The notes below the pieces were generated by a model that saw only the letters and a program-made list of their open reading frames with translations, had not been told where the DNA came from and ran no database searches. 5,135 bases of DNA, from positions 1-5,135 of the forward strand of contig NZ_CALEFV010000357.1 of the NCBI RefSeq assembly GCF_937877005.1, in the 5' to 3' direction. A program made the position numbers and the translations under genes. Of this stretch, positions 1 to 5,135 are shown one piece after another; position 1 is the stretch's first letter; every line of letters begins with the position of its first letter. The DNA is from an uncultured Fibrobacter sp. (GTDB lineage Bacteria > Fibrobacterota > Fibrobacteria > Fibrobacterales > Fibrobacteraceae).

Positions 1-391
1 GCCCTTTCAGGTGCAGGTCGACCGGGCGCGGGCCCCAGGCGCATCCGCCGGGGAGCGAGACGCGGCAGCGTCCAAAACGGGCAACGAGTGGACCTAGCAC
101 GTAAAAGCTTGCGCGCATGGTCTTCACGAGTTCGTAGGGGGCTTCCAGGTGGTCGGCGTTACGGGTGTCGATTTTAAGACAGTGGGCTTCGCCGCTGATG
201 TGGCAACCGATGACGCGCAGCACGTCGGACATGGTCTTCATGTCTTTAAGGTGCGGAACATTGGTGATTTCGGAAACCCCGTCGGCGAGGAGCGCTGCTG
301 CCATCACAGCGAGCACGGCGTTCTTTGCGCCAGAAATTTCAACTTCGCCGTCGAGCGGCTTTTTAACTTGAGGTACAATAAACTGGTACAT
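1..391 (-). CDS. murA: UDP-N-acetylglucosamine 1-carboxyvinyltransferase (MurA), N-terminal part
   Basis: MurA transfers enolpyruvate from phosphoenolpyruvate to UDP-GlcNAc, the first committed step of peptidoglycan precursor synthesis in the cytoplasm. The first 130 codons are present; the gene runs off the left edge (the family is about 420 residues). The translation begins MYQFIVPQ and aligns from its first residues with E. coli MurA as I recall it. SGAKNA at 20-25 carries the Lys-Asn pair (K23, N24) that contacts substrate. VKTMRAS at 89-95 and LGPLVARFG at 99-107 are near-identical to E. coli. LPGGC at 113-117 places the catalytic cysteine at C117 (E. coli C115), followed by RPVDLH. Only the first half-domain of the EPSP-synthase fold is visible. 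The start is the ATG at 389-391; the leader upstream of it is AT-rich and has no clear Shine-Dalgarno sequence. A terminator lies between this gene and the upstream RDD gene, so it probably has its own promoter. The identification is firm. Confidence 0.96.
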   Translation of the reverse strand, partial: MYQFIVPQVKKPLDGEVEISGAKNAVLAVMAAALLADGVSEITNVPHLKDMKTMSDVLRVIGCHISGEAHCLKIDTRNADHLEAPYELVKTMRASFYVLGPLVARFGRCRVSLPGGCAWGPRPVDLHLKG

Positions 392-411
392 AGTAAAATT
401 AGACTTAAATT

Positions 412-434
412 TTTTGCATTTATAAGATAGTAAA
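412..434 (-). promoter_or_regulatory. AT-rich promoter-like stretch before murA
   Basis: On the minus strand, about 20-45 bases upstream of the murA ATG, the sequence contains TATCTT (429 to 424) followed directly by TATAAA (424 to 419). Either could act as a -10 element, giving a short untranslated leader of roughly 20 bases. I see no convincing -35 hexamer at the proper spacing; that position falls in the palindromic region near 440-450. The call rests on AT-richness and on the need for a promoter downstream of the terminator at 478-506, so it is weak. Confidence 0.3.
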
Positions 435-437
435 AGT

Positions 438-487
438 ACCGGGTTTTAGGGGCGTGCCCCTAGGAGAGAGGGTAGAGAAAAACCCGG
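438..487. repeat. Nested inverted repeats between the RDD gene and murA
   Basis: An inner palindrome at 447-462 (TAGGGGC, two bases, GCCCCTA) is flanked by an outer pair of perfect 9-base complementary arms: CCGGGTTTT at 439-447 and AAAACCCGG at 479-487. A purine-rich stretch (463-477) lies between the inner palindrome and the right arm. The right outer arm is also part of the terminator stem at 478-506, so the outer pairing and the terminator hairpin cannot form together. The inner palindrome has no T-run after it on either strand (AAAACCC follows it on minus, GGAGAG on plus), so it is not itself a terminator. It may be a REP-like extragenic palindrome or a regulatory structure; the sequence alone does not decide. 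Confidence 0.55.
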
Positions 488-506
488 CTGTGTGCAGCCG
501 GGGTTT
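478..506 (-). terminator. Rho-independent terminator of the GYF_2-RDD gene
   Basis: Read on the minus strand, an 8-base perfect GC-rich stem (CCCGGCTG, loop CACA, CAGCCGGG) is followed immediately by TTTTT (482 to 478). AAA upstream (506 to 504) can extend the stem into the T-run with one bulged C. It begins about 30 bases after the stop codon of the RDD gene (537 to 535) and before murA, which fits termination of the RDD transcript. On the plus strand the same stem is followed by only GTTTG, so it is much weaker in that direction. Confidence 0.85.
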
Positions 507-511
507 GAACG

Positions 512-532
512 AGGGAGAAACCTCTCCCTTTT
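512..532 (+). terminator. Second hairpin with T-rich tail, possible plus-strand terminator
   Basis: A perfect 7-base stem (AGGGAGA at 512-518, loop AACC, TCTCCCT at 523-529) is followed on the plus strand by TTTT counting from position 529, and then by an AT/T-rich stretch reaching into the end of the RDD gene. As a plus-strand terminator it would stop antisense transcription entering the RDD gene from the murA side. On the minus strand no T-run follows, so there it would be only an accessory hairpin just behind the stop codon. No plus-strand gene lies upstream in the window, so its role is uncertain. Confidence 0.4.
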
Positions 533-534
533 AA

Positions 535-1311
535 TTATTCTTTTTTCTTTCGTATCTCGTCTTTCGTCTCTAGTCTAATCTTATCGTGCACAACTCTTGT
601 GCGGGCGATGAAGTCGTGTAGAGTGCGTCTCTTTGGATCGATCATGACAATAAGATATCCAAGTCCGTAGAACATGAAGGTGCTTTGTGTGAAAAGGCTG
701 GCGACGTAGCGCAGGGCTGCGAGAATCCAGTTCATGTCGGAACCGTTTGCCGCTTCGACATGGATATGGACGATTTTTTTGCCTGGCGTGGCCGAACGGA
801 GTGCGGTAAAGCAGATGAAGTAGATTGCCTGAATGAATCCCCAAATTCCGAGGAATAGGTGCGTTCCGGGAACATCCAAAACCTTTGAGAGCGCATCTTC
901 TGAGGTTGGGTTGTTCACATAGGCGTTCATGGCGTCTGCAAGTGCGGATAGATCCAGAAACTGCATCGCATTCAGAATCATCAGGAGTAAGACGCCTATT
1001 ACAGATAAAATAAAATTATCTACAAGATAGGCAATGCCACGGATGAAGAAACCTGCATAGCGTTTGGTGCTCTTGTGCTCTGCAAGAATGGCTTCAAGAG
1101 CAGCTCGAACCTGTTCTTCTTCGGTTAGTGAGCTTTCTTTGGCCTCGTCGGTGTCTTTCCAGGTGGTCCAGGACTCCATTCCGGAGTGCCATACGAGAGT
1201 TTCATCCTTGATAACGCCTTCTTTGACAAAATTTCGGATTTCGTCGATAGAATAAGGACCTTTGCGTCGTTCCCCATCGGTGATGGTTTCGTCAATGTAA
1301 TACCAAATCAT
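535..1311 (-). CDS. GYF_2 domain plus RDD family integral membrane protein
   Basis: A 258-residue protein of unknown specific function with two recognisable parts. Residues 1-57 look like a GYF_2 domain: WYY near the N-terminus, GPYS at 18-21, then TLVWHSGMESW at 38-48. In other proteins this domain is thought to mediate protein contacts. A charged linker (about 55-82) leads to an RDD domain at about 83-241, with R91 and D98 in the first helix region, TPGKK at 175-179, and D225 followed by RRTLHDF at 228-234. Hydrophobic segments lie near 93-114, 150-171 and 194-223, so the protein should sit in the inner membrane. The tail (242-258) is highly charged and lysine-rich. RDD proteins have been linked to transport in some bacteria, but nothing here shows a substrate. 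The ATG start puts the WYY motif at the N-terminus, as is usual for GYF_2, although no clear Shine-Dalgarno precedes it. It is transcribed divergently from rapA and has its own terminator. Confidence 0.9.
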   Translation of the reverse strand: MIWYYIDETITDGERRKGPYSIDEIRNFVKEGVIKDETLVWHSGMESWTTWKDTDEAKESSLTEEEQVRAALEAILAEHKSTKRYAGFFIRGIAYLVDNFILSVIGVLLLMILNAMQFLDLSALADAMNAYVNNPTSEDALSKVLDVPGTHLFLGIWGFIQAIYFICFTALRSATPGKKIVHIHVEAANGSDMNWILAALRYVASLFTQSTFMFYGLGYLIVMIDPKRRTLHDFIARTRVVHDKIRLETKDEIRKKKE

Positions 1312-1395
1312 ATGAGGTAAATGTAGAAATCACCGAAAGAATGTGCTCTACTCTACAGACGAAAGGCGCGAGAAAAACTAAATTTGAGAGGTATG
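1312..1395. promoter_or_regulatory. Divergent intergenic region between the RDD gene and rapA
   Basis: These 84 bases separate two genes that point away from each other, so promoters for both should lie here. I could not identify a convincing -35/-10 pair on either strand. Visible elements are a spaced inverted repeat, TGTAGA at 1322-1327 and TCTACA at 1352-1357, and a short tandem CTCTA repeat at about 1346-1355. The dyad could be an operator or chance; six-base arms 24 bases apart are weak evidence. Confidence 0.35.
1386..1392 (+). promoter_or_regulatory. Ribosome binding site for rapA
   Basis: GAGAGGT lies directly before tandem ATG codons at 1393 and 1396. It is one base (or none) from the first ATG but about four bases from the second, so the second is the better-placed start. 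It also overlaps the open frame that extends back to a TTG at 1384, which would leave that TTG without a Shine-Dalgarno site of its own. Confidence 0.6.
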
Positions 1396-4377
1396 ATGAA
1401 CTTTAAGATTGGCCAACGCTACGTAAGTCAATCGGAGCCGGCTCTTGGTCTTGGAATCGTGACCGAGGTGCAGGACCGCATTGTGAAGATCTCTTTCCCT
1501 GCTGTTAAGGATGTTCGTTGTTATCGCTCCATGGGTGCTCCCGTAGACCGTTTCGAACTGGCGGTGGGTGATACTGCAAAGAGTGAAAAGGGAATGTCTT
1601 TTACGGTGGAAACCGTAAGTGAAGTGGATGGTATGCTTGTCTATTCTGGGCGTGGAGGACGCTCGATGAAGGAATCGGAACTGAATGCGAAGATTTCGAT
1701 TGCCCGTCCGGCCGATTTATTCCGCGCTCTGATGGAAAATCGCGTGTCGAAGAGCTCTCAGTTTATCCGTCGCGAATGCGCTCAGGAGCTTTCGTGCAAA
1801 TGGCTGTCCTCGCCGGTACGTGGCATGATCGGTCCGCGTACGAGCATGATTCCGCATCAGTATTATCTTTGCCACAGGGCCTGTTCTTCTTCGTCGCTTC
1901 CGCGACTCATGCTATCGGATGAGGTGGGACTAGGCAAGACGATTGAAGCGGGCATGATTTGGCATGCGCTTAAGGCTCGCGGAAGACTTGATCGCACCCT
2001 GATTATTGTGCCAGAAACGCTTAAGCACCAGTGGCTGATTGAAATGAAACGTCGCTTCAACCACCTCTTTACGCTAGTGGATGAAGGCTACATCAAGGGA
2101 CTGTTCGTGAACGATGACGATGACCGCCCGAATCCGTTCATGGTCGCAAATGATGTCATCTGCTCGATAGATTTCCTGATTAAGCAGCCCGCCTTGATTG
2201 AGGACTTGCTCAAGACCTCGTGGGACATGGTGATTATTGACGAAGCGCACCACCTGGTTTGCGAAGACGGATTCACGAGCCACGAATACTTGCTCGCTAA
2301 CGCCGTGATTCAGCGCTCGAAGGGTGTGCTGCTTTTGACGGGAACACCGTTGCAATTCCATCCGGAATCACAGTTCAACCGCTTGAAGATGCTCGATCCG
2401 GTTCGCTTTGCCGATTACAATAGCTTTATCAAGGATCAGGACGCTTATCGCAAACTTGTGAACGAACTCAACAAGTTGCCGACAGAACCTGGGCAGCAGA
2501 TGAGCTGGGACGACTTGAACGAGTTCGTTCCCAAGAAGTCCATGATTCGTCCCTGGCTCGAACAGGAAAGTGCGAAAAGTATGCCTGCGGATGAATGGAT
2601 TCGCCGCATCGTGGATGCCGTGGGTACAGGCTCAGTGGTATTCCGCAATACTCGTAAAGGTGTGGGTGGTTTCCCCAAACGAGTTCTTGACGAAATTCCG
2701 CTAGAACCGAACAAGAACTATCGTGATATGGTGAATGCTGCTGCCGAGAACGATTTGGACATGTCCACCGATATCCAGGAAAATGGCCTCCTGTGTACGA
2801 ACTATTCCGACGCTTGGGCGCTCGACGAACGCTACGTGTGGCTCAAGGGATTCTTGAAGGAACACGCTAATGATAAGGTGCTCCTGATTTGCGAATCGAT
2901 TCAGGTGGTTCAAGCTCTTGAAACGCTCTTGAACGAATACATGGGCGAGGGCGCATTCTCGATGTTCCACGAAAACATGACGATTATGGCCCGCGACAAG
3001 GCTGCCGCGAACTTCAGCAAAGATAACGGTGCAAACCTACTAATTGCTTCCGAAATAGGTTCCGAAGGCCGCAACTTCCAGTTTGCGCATCATTTGATTC
3101 TATTTGACCTGCCGCTCGATGCCGCCTTGGTAGAGCAGCGTATTGGCCGCCTGGACCGTATCGGTCAGACCGAAAACATCATTATTCATGTGCCGTATGT
3201 AAAGGGTTCCGGACAGGAAGTCATGTTCCGCTGGTACCACAACGGCCTGAACGCCTTCGGTACTCCGATGATGAGCGGTGGCGAACTGTTCCTCAAGTAT
3301 ACGGACGAACTGATTGCTGCATTGGCTGAACCGCAGGCGTTACTCCAGAATTTTGTCGATGTCGTGATCCCGCAGGTGAAAAAGGATTGCGAAGCCATGC
3401 GCAAGAATATTGAAAAGGGCCGTGACCGCTTGCTGGAATTTAATTCTCGCAATCCGGCGAAGGCGAAGGAAATCATCGATGCCATCTTGAGAATAGATGC
3501 TGATCAGGATTTACAGACTCTCGTATTCTCGTCGCTGATGGACCGTGGCCTTGAAATCGAGAAGAGTAAGATTAAGGGCTGCTATGTGGTGAGTATGGGT
3601 ACGCAGGTGGAATCGGGATCGATTCCTGGCATGCCGGAAAGCGTTGGCATGGCAGGCGCCGGCGGTGGAGGCCGCATCACTCAGTCGGTCGGAAATTTTG
3701 AAGAAAGCTCCGGCGGCGGAGACGAAGATGCTCGTTTCTGTGATACCTCTAGCCTGACGGTGACTTTTGATCGCAATGTTGCCATGGTGCACGACGAAGT
3801 GGATTTCGTGAGCTTGGAACATCCTCTCTCTCAGGGAGTGATAGATTTTGAAACATCTCTCGATAACGGTGCCGTCGCATGCAATATCTGGGCTAATTCT
3901 GGAATGCGCGGTCTTCTGATGCAGTATAATTTTGCCGTTGATTTTTCCATTTCGGAGGAATGGGGTGTGTCCGATATCGCGGGACCGCGCTACATTAGCG
4001 TGCTTGTGAACCCGACGGGCGAAGATATGTCGGCAAAACTTGCTGACTTGAAGAAGGCTTGCTTCAAGGACGTGCCTGTCCCGCAAGGGAACGCCGCCGT
4101 GAACATGACGCTCAAGTATTTCGGTAAAGAAGGTCTTGCGATTGCACGCCGCATCGTGTCTGCCAAGGCAAAGGAAATTGCCGATGTGGCTGCAGAAGCT
4201 GTCGAAGCCCGCGCCGAGCAGGAATACCAGCGCATGAACCATTTGCTGAGCATGCGTGGCAAGGCGGGCAACAACGCTCAGCTGCAACAGCTCCGCAAGA
4301 ACGCCCAGGAATGGAAGAAGGTTATTTCGAACCCGCAGCTACGCCTCGATGCAATTAGGCTCTTGGTGTGTAGGTAG
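1396..4377 (+). CDS. rapA: RNA polymerase-associated SWI2/SNF2 ATPase RapA (HepA)
   Basis: RapA binds RNA polymerase and uses ATP hydrolysis to recycle stalled or post-termination polymerase. This copy has 993 residues (E. coli 968) and is collinear with E. coli RapA from end to end as I recall it. The N-terminal Tudor-like region starts MNFKIGQRY (E. coli MPFTLGQRW). The ATPase core shows Walker A DEVGLGKT at 175-182, IIVPETL at 203-209, DEAHH at 282-286, TGTP at 315-318, FRNTR at 416-420, SEIGSEGRNFQFA at 552-564 and the arginine-finger motif QRIGRLDRIGQ at 581-591. The RapA-specific C-terminal region follows and ends RLDAIRLLV, like E. coli. A glycine- and serine-rich insertion at about 740-785 explains most of the extra length. 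The start is chosen at the second of two tandem ATGs because it matches RapA's N-terminus and the Shine-Dalgarno spacing; ATG 1393 or TTG 1384 would add one or four residues. proB follows after three bases, probably in the same transcript. Confidence 0.96.
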   Translation: MNFKIGQRYVSQSEPALGLGIVTEVQDRIVKISFPAVKDVRCYRSMGAPVDRFELAVGDTAKSEKGMSFTVETVSEVDGMLVYSGRGGRSMKESELNAKISIARPADLFRALMENRVSKSSQFIRRECAQELSCKWLSSPVRGMIGPRTSMIPHQYYLCHRACSSSSLPRLMLSDEVGLGKTIEAGMIWHALKARGRLDRTLIIVPETLKHQWLIEMKRRFNHLFTLVDEGYIKGLFVNDDDDRPNPFMVANDVICSIDFLIKQPALIEDLLKTSWDMVIIDEAHHLVCEDGFTSHEYLLANAVIQRSKGVLLLTGTPLQFHPESQFNRLKMLDPVRFADYNSFIKDQDAYRKLVNELNKLPTEPGQQMSWDDLNEFVPKKSMIRPWLEQESAKSMPADEWIRRIVDAVGTGSVVFRNTRKGVGGFPKRVLDEIPLEPNKNYRDMVNAAAENDLDMSTDIQENGLLCTNYSDAWALDERYVWLKGFLKEHANDKVLLICESIQVVQALETLLNEYMGEGAFSMFHENMTIMARDKAAANFSKDNGANLLIASEIGSEGRNFQFAHHLILFDLPLDAALVEQRIGRLDRIGQTENIIIHVPYVKGSGQEVMFRWYHNGLNAFGTPMMSGGELFLKYTDELIAALAEPQALLQNFVDVVIPQVKKDCEAMRKNIEKGRDRLLEFNSRNPAKAKEIIDAILRIDADQDLQTLVFSSLMDRGLEIEKSKIKGCYVVSMGTQVESGSIPGMPESVGMAGAGGGGRITQSVGNFEESSGGGDEDARFCDTSSLTVTFDRNVAMVHDEVDFVSLEHPLSQGVIDFETSLDNGAVACNIWANSGMRGLLMQYNFAVDFSISEEWGVSDIAGPRYISVLVNPTGEDMSAKLADLKKACFKDVPVPQGNAAVNMTLKYFGKEGLAIARRIVSAKAKEIADVAAEAVEARAEQEYQRMNHLLSMRGKAGNNAQLQQLRKNAQEWKKVISNPQLRLDAIRLLVCR

Positions 4378-4380
4378 TTT

Positions 4381-5135
4381 ATGAGTGAATTAAGAAAGAA
4401 TATTCTCGATGAATCCCGCCGCATTGTCGTAAAGATCGGCTCGCGCATTTTGGTCGACTCCGAAAAAGGCGGCGTTCGTACTCGCTACATCCAGAAACTT
4501 GCCGATTCTGTGGCTCGCCTGATGGAAGCGGGCAAGGAAGTCGTGATTGTGACTAGCGGTGCCGTGGGAACCGGCATGAGCCAGCTGGGCTACAAGGAAA
4601 AGCCGACCGTGCTTGCCGAAAAACAGGCCTGCGCTGCCGTGGGCCAGATTGACTTGATGTATGCCTACCGCGAAATGTTCCGCTGGATGCAGCTTTCCGT
4701 GGGCCAGATTCTTTTGTCTGCCGAAGACTTCCGCGACCGTAACCGCTACAAGAATTTGCAGAACACCATCAAGGCGATGCTTGCCCGTAAAATTGTTCCG
4801 ATTATCAACGAGAACGACTCGCTCGCTGTCGCCGAAATCAAGGTGGGCGATAACGACAAGCTCTCGAGCGACGTGGCTTTGTTCCTTGATGCCGACTTGC
4901 TTTTGATTTTTACGGACGAAGACGGCCTCTTCGATGACAATCCGAAGAAGAATCCGAATGCGCGCTTGTTGCGCTTTGTACCTGAAATTACGCCTGCTGT
5001 GCTTGCGCTCGCAGGTAAGCCCGGCGAGACGGGCTCCGCTGTAAGTACCGGCGGCATGCGCAGCAAGCTCGAAGCCATCCGCAACGTGACCAAGAGCGGC
5101 TGCAACGCATTCCTCGCGAGTGGCATGAAGGTGTT
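4381..5135 (+). CDS. proB: Glutamate 5-kinase (ProB), C-terminus cut off
   Basis: ProB phosphorylates L-glutamate to glutamyl 5-phosphate, the first and usually proline-inhibited step of proline synthesis in the cytoplasm. The reading frame is open from the ATG to the right edge, giving 251 codons of an amino-acid-kinase domain. Motifs are VVKIGSR at 16-22 with the ATP-site lysine K18, VTSGAVG at 57-63 (S59), NEND at 143-146, EIKVGDND at 152-159, FTDEDGLF at 177-184 and TGGMRSK at 223-229 with K229 matching E. coli K217. Spacing between D146 and N158 equals that of the E. coli substrate-site pair D137 and N149. The N-terminus is several residues longer than in E. coli. Whether a C-terminal PUA domain follows (full length about 370) or the protein ends near 260 cannot be seen. 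The start lies three bases after the rapA stop, with AGG at 4372-4374, inside the end of rapA, as a likely Shine-Dalgarno site six bases away. Confidence 0.96.
   Translation, partial: MSELRKNILDESRRIVVKIGSRILVDSEKGGVRTRYIQKLADSVARLMEAGKEVVIVTSGAVGTGMSQLGYKEKPTVLAEKQACAAVGQIDLMYAYREMFRWMQLSVGQILLSAEDFRDRNRYKNLQNTIKAMLARKIVPIINENDSLAVAEIKVGDNDKLSSDVALFLDADLLLIFTDEDGLFDDNPKKNPNARLLRFVPEITPAVLALAGKPGETGSAVSTGGMRSKLEAIRNVTKSGCNAFLASGMKV

Noticed and set aside
149..430. Plus-strand open frame opposite the murA start
   Set aside because: It is the complement of conserved MurA codons (active-site and KTMRAS regions) running into an AT-rich gap, and its translation shows no recognisable domain.
1312..1395. 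A riboswitch or structured leader before rapA
   Set aside because: The gap is only 84 bases and shows no strong hairpins; the one dyad has six-base arms 24 bases apart, too weak to call a structured RNA.
3640..3735. A frameshift or recombination scar in rapA at the glycine-rich stretch
   Set aside because: The reading frame is continuous and conserved RapA sequence resumes directly after it (TVTFDRNVA), so it is an in-frame insertion rather than damage.
3511..4287. A 258-codon open frame on the minus strand inside rapA
   Set aside because: It lies wholly antisense to the strongly conserved C-terminal part of RapA, is rich in His, Arg and Cys as antisense translations often are, resembles no family I recognise, and has no sign of a ribosome binding site. 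Its length equal to the RDD protein is coincidence.
4661..4906. Plus-strand 81-codon open frame within proB
   Set aside because: It is an out-of-phase frame inside proB, full of Arg, Ser and Thr, without family resemblance; the proB frame is uninterrupted across it.
4746..5126. Minus-strand 126-codon open frame within proB
   Set aside because: The plus-strand frame gives clear ProB motifs through the same bases; the minus-strand product is low-complexity, serine-rich shadow sequence.

Overview
This is an ordinary bacterial chromosomal window with four protein genes, two of them cut by the window edges. I see no phage, transposon, CRISPR array, rRNA or tRNA. GC content is roughly balanced and codon use looks similar across the genes. 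The proteins are clearly bacterial: MurA (peptidoglycan), RapA (RNA polymerase recycling) and ProB (proline synthesis). A full-length RapA is best known from Gammaproteobacteria. Even so, the overall style (AT-rich untranslated leaders without clear Shine-Dalgarno sites, GC-rich palindromes between genes, a GYF_2-RDD membrane protein) reminds me most of Fibrobacter or a relative. That assignment is inference at about 50-60% confidence and rests on recall, not on a search.

Layout: positions 1-391 hold the first 130 codons of murA on the minus strand. Positions 392-534 are a 143-base gap packed with inverted repeats, including a strong minus-strand intrinsic terminator for the gene to its right. 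Positions 535-1311 (minus) encode a 258-residue GYF_2-RDD membrane protein. Positions 1312-1395 form a short divergent intergenic region. Positions 1396-4377 (plus) encode a complete 993-residue RapA/HepA-type SWI2/SNF2 ATPase. After only three bases, positions 4381-5135 (plus) begin proB, glutamate 5-kinase, which runs off the right edge after 251 codons.

The genes form two units. On the minus strand, the RDD gene ends in its own terminator, so murA is probably transcribed separately. On the plus strand, rapA and proB are so close that they very likely share a transcript. No shared pathway links rapA to proB; the pairing looks like operon packing rather than a dedicated system. The most notable points are the full-length RapA in a possibly non-proteobacterial background with a glycine-rich insertion, and the nested, mutually exclusive palindromes between the RDD gene and murA. 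I did not find a convincing undescribed system.
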